15,611 nt of DNA from JAWVFN01 sp963696625 (lineage in GTDB: Bacteria > Actinomycetota > Thermoleophilia > Solirubrobacterales > 70-9): positions 1 through 15,611 of the forward strand of contig CAVOKZ010000002.1 in NCBI GenBank assembly GCA_963696625.1, read 5' to 3'. Below the pieces are notes generated by a model. The model worked only from the letters and a program-made list of their open reading frames with translations, was not told the DNA's origin and did no database searches. The translations under genes and the position numbers were made by a program. Within the stretch, counting starts at the first letter, position 1. Each line of letters starts with the position of its first letter. Of this stretch, positions 1 to 6,638 are shown piece after piece.

Positions 1-1
1 G

Positions 2-166
2 CGCGAGTCGCGCCTCGCCGAGCGTGGCGACGCCGGCCTCGAGGGCCGCGAGGAGCGCCAGCTCCACCAGGACGAGAAGGCGAAGCGCGCTCACCACGTG
101 GTCCGCAACAACGGGACGATCGAGGAGTTGGAGCAGGAACTTGCCGCCATCCTCGCCAAGCAGTAG
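2..166 (+). CDS. coaE: Dephospho-CoA kinase, C-terminal fragment (5' end outside window)
   Basis: An open frame enters from the left edge and ends at TAG 164-166, giving about 54 residues. The tail contains RQLHQDEKAKRAHHVVRNNG followed by TIEELEQELAAIL. This matches the C-terminal pattern of CoaE, in which a basic helix leads into a conserved V-x-N-x-G and a final helix with E-E-L. CoaE phosphorylates the 3'-hydroxyl of dephospho-CoA with ATP, the last step of coenzyme A synthesis, in the cytosol. The P-loop and catalytic core lie outside the window, so the call rests on the tail alone. Context supports it, because coaE lies next to uvrB in many actinobacteria. The next gene starts 43 nt downstream on the same strand, so co-transcription is plausible. 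Confidence 0.8.
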   Translation, partial: RESRLAERGDAGLEGREERQLHQDEKAKRAHHVVRNNGTIEELEQELAAILAKQ

Positions 167-209
167 GGCGGTCGCGCGCTCGAGTGCACGCTCGAGGGCA
201 GAGTCCCGC

Positions 210-815
210 GTGAGGCGCCGCCGCCGCCCGCCGCGCCGCTCCCGTTCGGGCGGGCGCAAGCGCCGGATCGCCGTCGCCGCCGGCGCGCTGCTGGTCGGCC
301 TCGCGGCGGCGCTGCTGATCTTCCGCGGCGACGTCGAGGACACGATCCGCAGCGTCACCCTGCCGCTCAACCATGAGGACATCATCCGCCAGCAGGCGCA
401 GGACAAGGACGTGCCCGCCGACCTGATCGCCGCCGTCATCTACTCCGAGTCGCGCTTCCGCGACCAGACCTCCTCGGCCGGGGCCCGGGGCCTGATGCAG
501 ATCACGCCGCAGACGGCGAACATCATCGAGGAGAAGAGCGGCGGCTCCACCTTCACGCTCGAGGACCTCTCCGACCCCGATCTCAACATCCGCTACGGAA
601 CCTTCTATCTCCGTTACCTGCTCGATCGCTTCGAGGGCAACGAGGTCGCCGCGATCGCCGCCTACAACGCGGGCGAGACCGTGGTCGCGGAATGGGGAGG
701 GTCGGAGCTGACCGAGAGCGACGTCCGCTTCGACGAGACGAGTCATTACGTCGACAGCGTGCTCAGCAAGCGCGCCGACTACCGCAAGAGCTATCGCTCA
801 GAGCTCGGTCTCTAG
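210..815 (+). CDS. Membrane-anchored lytic transglycosylase (SLT domain, GH23 type)
   Basis: I start the protein at GTG 210, giving 201 residues. A longer frame back to 24 would overlap the coaE end and read as arginine/serine-rich noise, and GAGGG lies at 194-198. The N terminus is very basic (about residues 1-19) and is followed by one hydrophobic helix at about 20-38, so it is a signal anchor with the catalytic domain outside the membrane. The SLT domain spans about 54-163. It shows the catalytic glutamate in YSESRF (E80), the GLMQITP motif (94-100) and AYNAG (151-155), the three landmarks of Slt70/MltE-like soluble-type domains. The family cleaves the MurNAc-GlcNAc bond of peptidoglycan and forms 1,6-anhydroMurNAc. 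It probably acts in wall turnover. The stop overlaps the stop of the convergent DoxX gene by 4 nt. Confidence 0.88.
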   Translation: MRRRRRPPRRSRSGGRKRRIAVAAGALLVGLAAALLIFRGDVEDTIRSVTLPLNHEDIIRQQAQDKDVPADLIAAVIYSESRFRDQTSSAGARGLMQITPQTANIIEEKSGGSTFTLEDLSDPDLNIRYGTFYLRYLLDRFEGNEVAAIAAYNAGETVVAEWGGSELTESDVRFDETSHYVDSVLSKRADYRKSYRSELGL

Positions 816-1183
816 TCGCGGGTCGCGCGCCAGACCCAGGCCATCATCAGGAACTGGAGCGGCAGCCGGGCCCAGAGCATCCAGGGCTTGACCTTCTCGG
901 TGTCGAGGCCCTTGATCTCCTCCGGCTTCACCGCCATGTAGATGTTGGCGGGGAAGATCGCGAGCAGCAGGCCGAGCAGCCACCAGCGTGCGAATGGGCG
1001 GCTGCGCTCGTCGAGAACCGCGAGGCCGCCGGCGAGCTCGGCGACGCCCGAGATCTGGACCGCCTCCTTCGGGGGCACCGGGCTTTGCGGAGGCACGGTG
1101 GCCGCGTAGCTCTTCGGGATCACGAAGTGCATCACGCCGGCGAAGCTGAAGAAGGCGGCGAGGAGTCGTCTCGAGACCGTCAT
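812..1183 (-). CDS. DoxX-type small membrane protein
   Basis: 123 residues with ATG at 1183. The hydrophobic segments are at about 7-22, 43-57, 66-84 and 103-117, which fits the four-helix DoxX/DoxD-like fold. Family-like landmarks are GVMHFVIPKSY near the N terminus, SGVAELAGGLAVL in the second helix and FPANIYMAV at the end of the third. DoxX-like proteins are inner-membrane proteins, some tied to thiol or quinone redox processes, but the role of this short subgroup is not established. I see no good Shine-Dalgarno; TAGCGT lies 9 nt before the start and could be a -10 box of a leaderless message. The gene is convergent with the transglycosylase (shared CTAG at the stops) and divergent from uvrB, leaving 77 nt between starts. 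Confidence 0.75.
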   Translation of the reverse strand: MTVSRRLLAAFFSFAGVMHFVIPKSYAATVPPQSPVPPKEAVQISGVAELAGGLAVLDERSRPFARWWLLGLLLAIFPANIYMAVKPEEIKGLDTEKVKPWMLWARLPLQFLMMAWVWRATRD

Positions 1184-1248
1184 TACTGAGGCACGCTATT
1201 CGATCTCGATCGCCTCACCTCGGCGAGAGCGCCAGGTAGACCTGACGC

Positions 1249-1254
1249 TATCTT
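1249..1254 (+). promoter_or_regulatory. Possible -10 box of leaderless uvrB promoter
   Basis: TATCTT lies 6 nt before the GTG of uvrB, so a start about 7 nt downstream of the box would fall on the start codon itself. There is no Shine-Dalgarno in front of the gene and no clear -35 hexamer. No GAAC-N4-GTTC LexA box is visible in 1184-1260. Confidence 0.35.
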
Positions 1255-1260
1255 CGACAG

Positions 1261-3261
1261 GTGCCGAAGTTCAAGCTGAACCCCGCATATACGCCGACGG
1301 CTGACCAGCCGAAGGCGATCGAGGGGATCGCCGAGGGAGTCGAGCTCGACGAGCGCTTCATCACCCTGCTCGGGGCGACCGGGACCGGCAAGACGTTCAC
1401 GATGGCGGCGGCGATCGAGAAGCTGCAGCGGCCGGCTCTCGTGATCGCCCACAACAAGACCCTGGCGGCGCAGCTCTGCAACGAGTTCCGCGAGTTCTTC
1501 CCCGACAACGCGGTCGAGTACTTCGTCAGCTACTACGACTACTACCAGCCCGAGGCCTACGTCCCGGCGCAGGACCTCTACATCGAGAAGGACTCGGCGG
1601 TCAACGACGAGATCGACCGGCTCAGGCACTCGGCGACGGCGGCGCTGCTCGCGCGCAAGGACGTGCTGATCGTCGCCTCGGTCTCGTGCATCTACGGGAT
1701 CGGCTCGCCGCAGCTCTACCGCGACCAGATGCAGCTGTTCAGGGTCGGGGAGTCGATCGACCGCGACGTGCTCTTCCGCAAGCTGATCGGCATGCAGTAC
1801 CGGCGCAACGACACCAACTTCGCCCGCGGGTCGTTCCGCGTGCGGGGCGAGGTGATCGAGATCTTCCCCGCCTACGCCGAGTCGGCGTACCGGATCACGA
1901 CCTTCGGCGACGAGATCGAGGAGATCGACCACTTCGACCCGATCACCGGCGAGATCCTCGACCAGGGGCTCGGCCACGTCTCGGTCTGGCCCGCCACCCA
2001 CTACGTCACCGCCGACGACGAGATGGAACGGACCGTCGACATGATCGGCCACGAGCTCGACGAGCAGACAAAGCTGTTCGAGGAGCAGGGCAAGCTGCTC
2101 GAAGCCCACCGGCTGCGCCAGCGCACCCGCTACGACATGGAGATGCTCAAGGAGCTCGGCTTCTGCTCCGGGATCGAGAACTACTCGCGGATCCTCGACA
2201 ACCGCGGCGCCGGCACCGCGCCGCACACGCTGATCGACTACTTCCCCTCGGACTTCGTCACCTTCGTCGACGAGTCCCACCAGACGATCCCGCAGCTCGG
2301 CGGCATGTACGAGGGCGACCAGTCGCGCAAGCGCGCGCTCGTCGACTACGGCTTCCGCCTGCCGTCGGCGCTCGACAACCGCCCGCTGCAGTTCGACGAG
2401 TTCCTCGAGCGCGTGCCGCGGCTGGTGATGGTCTCGGCGACGCCCGGCCCGTTCGAGCGCGAGAAGGCCGAGCGCACGGTCGAGCAGATCGTGCGCCCGA
2501 CCGGGATCGTCGACCCCGCGGTCGAGGTGCGCGAGACCAGGAACCAGATCGACGACCTGATGAACGAGGTCAAGGCGCGCGCCGACCGCAACGAGCGGGT
2601 GCTGGTCACGACGCTGACCAAGAAGATGGCCGAGGACCTGACCGAGTACCTGCTCGAGTACGGGTTCAAGGTCCGCTACCTGCACTCCGAGGTCGACACG
2701 CTCGAGCGGATCCAGATCATCCGCGAGCTGCGGCTCGGGGCCTACGACGTTCTGGTCGGGGTCAACCTGCTGCGCGAGGGCCTCGACCTGCCGGAGGTGT
2801 CGCTGGTCGCGATCCTCGACGCCGACAAGGAGGGCTTCCTCCGCGGCGAGACATCGCTGATCCAGACGATCGGCCGCGCCGCGCGGAATGTCGAGGGCAA
2901 GGTGCTGATGTACGCCGACAAGGAGACCGACGCGATGCGCAAGGCGATCTCCGAGACCGACCGCCGCCGCAAGATCCAGGTCGCCTACAACCTCGAGCAC
3001 GACATCACGCCGGAGACGGTGAAGAAGGGCATCTCCGACATGGCCGAGTTCCTGGCGATGGAGTCGACGCCGAAGCGCCGCCGCCGCACCCGCATCGACA
3101 ACGACGGCAAGACCCGCACCCCCGAGGAGCTGGAGAAGATCTGCGTCGAGCTCGAGGAGGAGATGCTCGCCGCCGCCGAGGACCTGCGCTTCGAGGAGGC
3201 GGCCCGGATCCGCGACGAGCTCAAGGAGCTGCGCCGCGACCTCGAGGCGATCCAGGCTTAG
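1261..3261 (+). CDS. uvrB: Excinuclease ABC subunit B
   Basis: 666 residues, the normal length for the family, with a GTG start. UvrB receives damaged DNA from UvrA, opens the duplex with its beta-hairpin, verifies the lesion and recruits UvrC in nucleotide excision repair. Visible landmarks: Walker A GATGTGKT at 38-45; the beta-hairpin region with YYDYYQPEAY at 91-100; the helicase II box DESH at 337-340; C-terminal helicase motifs with GVNLLREGLDLPEV and QTIGRAARN; and a C-terminal UVR domain at about 625-662 (a charged helix pair with FEEAARIRDELKEL) that binds UvrC. All key motifs look intact. A TATCTT box sits 6 nt before GTG and there is no ribosome-binding site, so the message is probably leaderless. 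The gene is separated from uvrA by about 8 kb of unrelated genes. Confidence 0.98.
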   Translation: MPKFKLNPAYTPTADQPKAIEGIAEGVELDERFITLLGATGTGKTFTMAAAIEKLQRPALVIAHNKTLAAQLCNEFREFFPDNAVEYFVSYYDYYQPEAYVPAQDLYIEKDSAVNDEIDRLRHSATAALLARKDVLIVASVSCIYGIGSPQLYRDQMQLFRVGESIDRDVLFRKLIGMQYRRNDTNFARGSFRVRGEVIEIFPAYAESAYRITTFGDEIEEIDHFDPITGEILDQGLGHVSVWPATHYVTADDEMERTVDMIGHELDEQTKLFEEQGKLLEAHRLRQRTRYDMEMLKELGFCSGIENYSRILDNRGAGTAPHTLIDYFPSDFVTFVDESHQTIPQLGGMYEGDQSRKRALVDYGFRLPSALDNRPLQFDEFLERVPRLVMVSATPGPFEREKAERTVEQIVRPTGIVDPAVEVRETRNQIDDLMNEVKARADRNERVLVTTLTKKMAEDLTEYLLEYGFKVRYLHSEVDTLERIQIIRELRLGAYDVLVGVNLLREGLDLPEVSLVAILDADKEGFLRGETSLIQTIGRAARNVEGKVLMYADKETDAMRKAISETDRRRKIQVAYNLEHDITPETVKKGISDMAEFLAMESTPKRRRRTRIDNDGKTRTPEELEKICVELEEEMLAAAEDLRFEEAARIRDELKELRRDLEAIQA

Positions 3262-3461
3262 ATGAGTAGTTCCACGGCCCCAGGATCTCGTCCAAGGTCT
3301 CCAGGATGCGGGTCGCTCACCAGGTAGTTGCGTTAACGACGCGACCAACGTTACAAGTCACACTGGCCGTGGTCACCGCTTTTCCGTCGCACGTCGAGGG
3401 GCCGTTCGAGATCGCATAGGCGCTGGCGCCCGTCGGCTGACCCCGCACTAAGATCCCCTTC
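3262..3461. other. Intergenic 200 nt between uvrB and the coiled-coil gene
   Basis: This stretch has locally lower GC (GTTAAC at 3332-3337 and AACGTT at 3346-3351). I see no terminator with a T tract after uvrB. TAAGAT at 3449-3454, 7 nt before the next GTG, is a candidate -10 box of a leaderless message. On the minus strand it holds a 43-codon frame that looks like a piece of a secreted protein (separate entry). Confidence 0.5.
3317..3448 (-). pseudogene. Possible remnant of a secreted-protein gene (43 codons)
   Basis: A minus-strand frame from GTG 3448 to TGA 3317 encodes 43 residues that include GASAYAISNGPSTC and VTCNVGRVVNATTW. The composition is rich in T, S, V, N and G with two cysteines 12 residues apart. 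This is unlike the arginine/alanine/proline-rich noise that antisense frames give elsewhere in this window. It resembles the C-terminal strands of a beta-sandwich surface protein. AAGGGG precedes the GTG. The same frame stays open upstream into the antisense of the coiled-coil gene, which I treat as chance. It could be a decayed gene end, a genuine short peptide or an accident. I do not recognise a family. Confidence 0.25.
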
Positions 3462-4013
3462 GTGGAATCGAACCGCAAAGAGGTTCTCGCCGAACAGGCG
3501 GCCAAGCGCGTCCGCGAGGTGATCGACGAGGCCGAGCACGCCGCGGCGAAGATCCGCGAGGAGGCCGAGCACCTCGCCGCTGAAATCCGCAGGCACGCCG
3601 AAGCCGAGGCCACCTCGATCGCCGAGCGCGCCGAGGCCGACGCGCGCGAGCGAATGGAGATGATCAGGCGGGCGCTCGAAACCCCGGGCCCGCCGACCCC
3701 GGACCCGACGCCGCCGAGCCCGCCGCCGACTCCGGAACCGACACCGCCTCCGACCCCCGAGCCCGAGCCGCCGCCGGTCCCCGAGCCGACGCCGCCCGTC
3801 CCCGAGCCTCCGCCGACGCCGCCCGAGCCCGCGCCGCCGGTCGCCGCGTCCGACGGCGGCGCCGGTAACGACCAGGCCGCGCGCCTGGTCGCGATGAAGA
3901 TGGCGATCGACGGATCCTCGAAGGACGAGATCGCCGCGGAGCTGACGGCGAGGTTCGGCTCAGCCGACCGCTCGGCGCTGCTCGACGAAGTCTTCTCGCG
4001 CGCCGGCCGCTAG
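3462..4013 (+). CDS. Coiled-coil and proline-rich hypothetical protein
   Basis: 183 residues, GTG start, no signal peptide or membrane helix. Three parts are visible. Residues about 3-73 form a charged Ala/Glu/Arg heptad-rich helix, almost certainly coiled coil. Residues 74-128 are a low-complexity linker of proline with T, E, P and V (PTPEP/PPVPEP units). Residues about 137-183 form a compact helical domain with AARLVAMKMAIDGSSKDEI, AELTARFG and LLDEVFSR. The last part looks like a small helix bundle that could bind a partner. The coil plus proline linker plus end domain suggests a cytoplasmic scaffold or cell-envelope-associated adaptor, but this is inference and I do not recognise the gene. 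The final codons and the TAG stop lie inside the left arm of a long inverted repeat, so the C-terminal tail may have been altered by it. Convergent with the acyl-CoA dehydrogenase gene. Confidence 0.8.
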   Translation: MESNRKEVLAEQAAKRVREVIDEAEHAAAKIREEAEHLAAEIRRHAEAEATSIAERAEADARERMEMIRRALETPGPPTPDPTPPSPPPTPEPTPPPTPEPEPPPVPEPTPPVPEPPPTPPEPAPPVAASDGGAGNDQAARLVAMKMAIDGSSKDEIAAELTARFGSADRSALLDEVFSRAGR

Positions 4014-4179
4014 TGGGCCGTCCCGAAACGTCGCACCCGAAACGGCGGCCCCAGATCACCGCCGGATCTGCGTCCTCGGTCGCCGAAATGGCGCTGCCAT
4101 TCCGGCTCCCTGCGTCCTTGCCCGGCGGCGCCTGGGTCTCGCCGTTTCAGGCACGACGTTCCTGGACGACCCACTAGCG
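4008..4179. repeat. 172-nt imperfect inverted repeat (possible MITE-like element or bidirectional terminator)
   Basis: Arms 4008-4047 and 4140-4179 are complementary at 34 of 40 positions by hand count, including a perfect outermost 10 bp and a perfect 9 bp (GAAACGGCG at 4039-4047). Complementarity resumes inward (CCGCCGG 4059-4065 with 4122-4128; CCAG 4051-4054 with 4132-4135). It closes on a central hairpin, AATGGC at 4087-4092, loop GCT, GCCATT at 4096-4101. A direct repeat CTGCGTCCT (4068-4076, 4110-4118) sits in the unpaired part. It lies between convergent genes and contains the TAG stop of the left one. No obvious target-site duplication flanks it and no T tract follows. Confidence 0.75.
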
Positions 4180-4199
4180 ACGTCAGCCCGCCGTACTTC

Positions 4200-4223
4200 G
4201 TCGCGGCGGCTTGCCGCCGTGAC
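4200..4223. terminator. 11-bp GC hairpin downstream of the acyl-CoA dehydrogenase gene
   Basis: The two arms (4200-4210 and 4213-4223) pair over 11 bp with one G-U, and a CTTG turn at the tip. It lies about 47 nt beyond the stop of the minus-strand acyl-CoA dehydrogenase and next to the long inverted repeat. A hairpin without a T tract is common as a terminator in high-GC actinobacteria. The function is inferred from position. Confidence 0.45.
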
Positions 4224-4269
4224 TTGATGGCGGGCGGGCGCTACGGAGCGATCTAATGGCGAAGCCGGA

Positions 4270-5415
4270 CTACAGCCCGTACGTCTTCGAAATGATCTCG
4301 CGCTGGATCTCCGACGTCCCGGCGAAGATCGTCGAGACGACCGTGGCGCGGACGTAGCGCTCCATGTCGTACTCGGTCGCGTAGCCGGCGCCGCCCATCA
4401 TCTGCTGGCCCTCGAGCGCCATCTTCTTCGCGGTCTCGGTGACCTTCATCTTCACCATCGAGGCCTCGCGGGGGAGGGTGACCTCGGGGTTGGCGTCGGT
4501 GCGGCGGGCCACGTCGTAGACGAGCAGGCGGCAGCACTCGATCTCGGTCGCGAGGTCGGCGAGGCGGTGGCGGATCGTCTGGAACGAGCCGATCGGGCGG
4601 TCGAACTGCTTGCGCTCCTTGACGTAGGCGAGGGTGTCGTCGAAGGCGCGCTGGGCGATGCCGAGGAAGCTGGCGCCGGCGACGAGCCGCTCGTGGTTGA
4701 GGCCGGTCATCAGCTGCATCCAGGCCTTGCCCTCCTCGCCGACGACGGCGCTCTCGGGCAGCTCGCAGTCGGTGAAGAAGACGTCGTTGACCTCGTCGGG
4801 GCCGGCCATCGTCTCGATGCCGTTGATCTCGACTCCGTCGGTGCCGGCGGGGACGTTGAACATCGTCACGCCCTCGTGCTTCGATCCCTCGCGGCTCGTG
4901 CGGGCGACGAGCAGGATGTGGTCGGCCTCCTGGGCCGCCGAGATCCAGGTCTTCTGGCCGTTGATCACGTAGCCGCCGTTCTCGCGCTTGGCGAAGCACT
5001 GGAGGTTTCCGACGTCCGAGCCGGCCTCGGGCTCGGACATCGCGATCGACTCGACCGCGCCGTTGACGATGCCGCCGAGGATCTCCTGCTTCTGCTCCTC
5101 GGAGCCATAGCGCTGGTAAGCGCCGGCGGTGATCATCGAGAGGCCGAACGCGGATACGGGGATTTGGCCGCGGCCGATCTCCTCGAGCAGCAGGACCATG
5201 TCAAGCGCCCCGCCGCCGGCGCCACCGTATTCCTCGGGAATCGCGATCCCCAGCCAGCCGAGGTCGGCCATCTTCTTCGAGATCTCGGCGCTGTGGGCGC
5301 CGCTGCCGTTCGTCACCGCGGCGCGCTTCTCCCGGGTGCCGACCTCGCGGTCGGCGAAATCGCGGATCGCCTCGACGAAGGCGCTCTGCTCGTCGGTCAG
5401 ATCGAGGACGCTCAT
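4270..5415 (-). CDS. Acyl-CoA dehydrogenase (FAD)
   Basis: 381 residues starting at ATG 5415. GAAGGGA ends 7 nt before the start, and extending the frame further upstream enters the thiolase gene. The protein has the normal ACAD length and order: N-terminal helical domain to about 120, a beta domain with IAMSEPEAGSDVGNL (124-138) and QKTWISAA (154-161), which contact FAD, then C-terminal helices with ERKQFDRPIGSFQ and QMMGGAGYATEYDMERYVRA. It would oxidise an acyl-CoA to the trans-2-enoyl-CoA and pass electrons to ETF. The usual catalytic glutamate of the MCAD type in YEGTxxI is replaced (IFAGTSEIQ, A365). E242 in NHERLVAG occupies the place used by isovaleryl-CoA and long-chain dehydrogenases, so the enzyme should be active with that alternative base. 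It is second in a two-gene operon, 14 nt after the thiolase. Confidence 0.93.
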   Translation of the reverse strand: MSVLDLTDEQSAFVEAIRDFADREVGTREKRAAVTNGSGAHSAEISKKMADLGWLGIAIPEEYGGAGGGALDMVLLLEEIGRGQIPVSAFGLSMITAGAYQRYGSEEQKQEILGGIVNGAVESIAMSEPEAGSDVGNLQCFAKRENGGYVINGQKTWISAAQEADHILLVARTSREGSKHEGVTMFNVPAGTDGVEINGIETMAGPDEVNDVFFTDCELPESAVVGEEGKAWMQLMTGLNHERLVAGASFLGIAQRAFDDTLAYVKERKQFDRPIGSFQTIRHRLADLATEIECCRLLVYDVARRTDANPEVTLPREASMVKMKVTETAKKMALEGQQMMGGAGYATEYDMERYVRATVVSTIFAGTSEIQREIISKTYGL

Positions 5416-5429
5416 TTTCGATTCCCTTC

Positions 5430-6638
5430 TTAGGCCGCGGCGGGCTTGTAGACGGTGACGACCGCGGCTCCGCCGAGGCCGATGTTGTGCTGGAGGGCCG
5501 TCTCGGCGCCGTCGACCTGGCGCTTGTCGGCGTCGCCGCGCAGCTGCCAGGTCAGCTCCGAGCACTGGGCGAGGCCGGTGGCGCCGAGCGGGTGGCCCTT
5601 GGAGATCAGGCCGCCCGAGGGGTTGACGACCGGGCCGTCGCCTCCGTAGGTCGTCGCCTCGGCCTCGACCAGCTTGTGGCCTTCACCTTCCTCGGCGAAG
5701 CCGAGCGCCTCGTAGGTGATCAGCTCGTTGGCCGAGAAGCAGTCGTGGAGCTCGCAGACGTCGACGTCGGACGCCGAGATCTCAGCCTCCTCGTACGCCT
5801 TGTCGGCCGCGGTCTTCGACATGTCGTAACCGACGATCTTGATGCAGTCGGTCTCGTCGTCGAACGAGGAGGAGAGGTCGGTGACCATCGCCTGGCCGGC
5901 GATCTCGACCGAGCGATCCCAGAGGTCGTTCTCGTCGACGAAGCGCTCCGAGGCGACGATCGCGGCGGCCGAGCCGTCCGAGGTCGGCGAGCACTGGAGC
6001 TTGGTCAGGGGGTCGTGGATCATCTTCGCCGCCTTGATCTCCTCCAGCGTGTACTCGTCCTGGAACTGGGCGTAGGGGTTGTTGACCGAGTGCTTGTGGT
6101 TCTTCCAGCCGATCCACACGTAGTGGTCGGGCTCGGAGCCGTACTTGTCCATGTGGTCGCGGCCGGCGTTGCCGAACATCTGCGGCGCGCCCGGCGAGGC
6201 CTCGGGGTCGCGGAGCTTGAACATCGCCGTCGCGTGGCGGTCGAGCGCGTTGGTGCGGTCGGTGTACTTGACCCCCAGCGAGCCCGGCTCCATCTTCTCG
6301 AAGCCGATCGCGAGCGCGCAGTCGACGAGCCCGCCGCGCACCGCCTGGCGCGCGAGGAACAGGGCGGAGGAGCCGGTCGAGCAGTTGTTGTTGACGTTGA
6401 CGACGGGGATGCCGGTGAGCCCGAGCCCGTAGACCGAGCGCTGGCCGTAGGTCGAGTCGCCGTAGCAGTAGCCGGCGTAGGCCTGCTCGACCTTGTCGTA
6501 GGAGATCCCGGCGTCGTCGAGCGCCTTGCGCCCGGCCTCTTCGGCCCAGTCGGGGTAGTCGCCCTCCTTGGTGCCGGGCTTGTCGAACTTGGTCATGCCG
6601 ACACCGATGACGAAGGTGCGGTTTCCGTTGGCGCTCAC
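5430..6638 (-). CDS. SCP-x-type thiolase / lipid-transfer protein
   Basis: 402 residues from GTG 6638. AGAGGAG lies 11 nt upstream, and the longer frame reads as noise before RTFVIGVGMTKF, the usual start of this family. Residues 83-92 contain NNNCSTGSSA with nucleophile C86. HDCFSANEL (298-306) and NPSGGLISKGHPLGATG (339-355) give H298 and H349. QHNIGLGGAAVV replaces the CxGG motif of classical thiolases, as in the thiolase domain of mammalian SCP-x. No sterol-carrier domain follows. The family cleaves 3-ketoacyl-CoAs with CoA, often branched or sterol-side-chain substrates, releasing acetyl- or propionyl-CoA. First gene of a two-gene operon with an acyl-CoA dehydrogenase, divergent from a hydratase/dehydrogenase operon that supplies the preceding steps. 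The substrate cannot be read from the sequence. Confidence 0.92.
   Translation of the reverse strand: MSANGNRTFVIGVGMTKFDKPGTKEGDYPDWAEEAGRKALDDAGISYDKVEQAYAGYCYGDSTYGQRSVYGLGLTGIPVVNVNNNCSTGSSALFLARQAVRGGLVDCALAIGFEKMEPGSLGVKYTDRTNALDRHATAMFKLRDPEASPGAPQMFGNAGRDHMDKYGSEPDHYVWIGWKNHKHSVNNPYAQFQDEYTLEEIKAAKMIHDPLTKLQCSPTSDGSAAAIVASERFVDENDLWDRSVEIAGQAMVTDLSSSFDDETDCIKIVGYDMSKTAADKAYEEAEISASDVDVCELHDCFSANELITYEALGFAEEGEGHKLVEAEATTYGGDGPVVNPSGGLISKGHPLGATGLAQCSELTWQLRGDADKRQVDGAETALQHNIGLGGAAVVTVYKPAAA

Noticed and set aside
24..209. N-terminal extension of the lytic transglycosylase from ATG 24
   Set aside because: It overlaps the coaE end, is Ser/Arg-rich noise, and would put the signal anchor about 80 residues inside the protein.
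1183..3348. 721-codon open frame antisense to uvrB
   Set aside because: High-GC genes with G/C third positions leave the antisense frame free of stops. The translation is a V/L/D/R/H-rich string with no motifs, while the plus strand encodes a complete UvrB.
3664..3850. Proline-rich codon repeats considered as a CRISPR or tandem DNA array
   Set aside because: The units are irregular in length and in frame with the protein, so they are coding low complexity rather than a repeat-spacer array.
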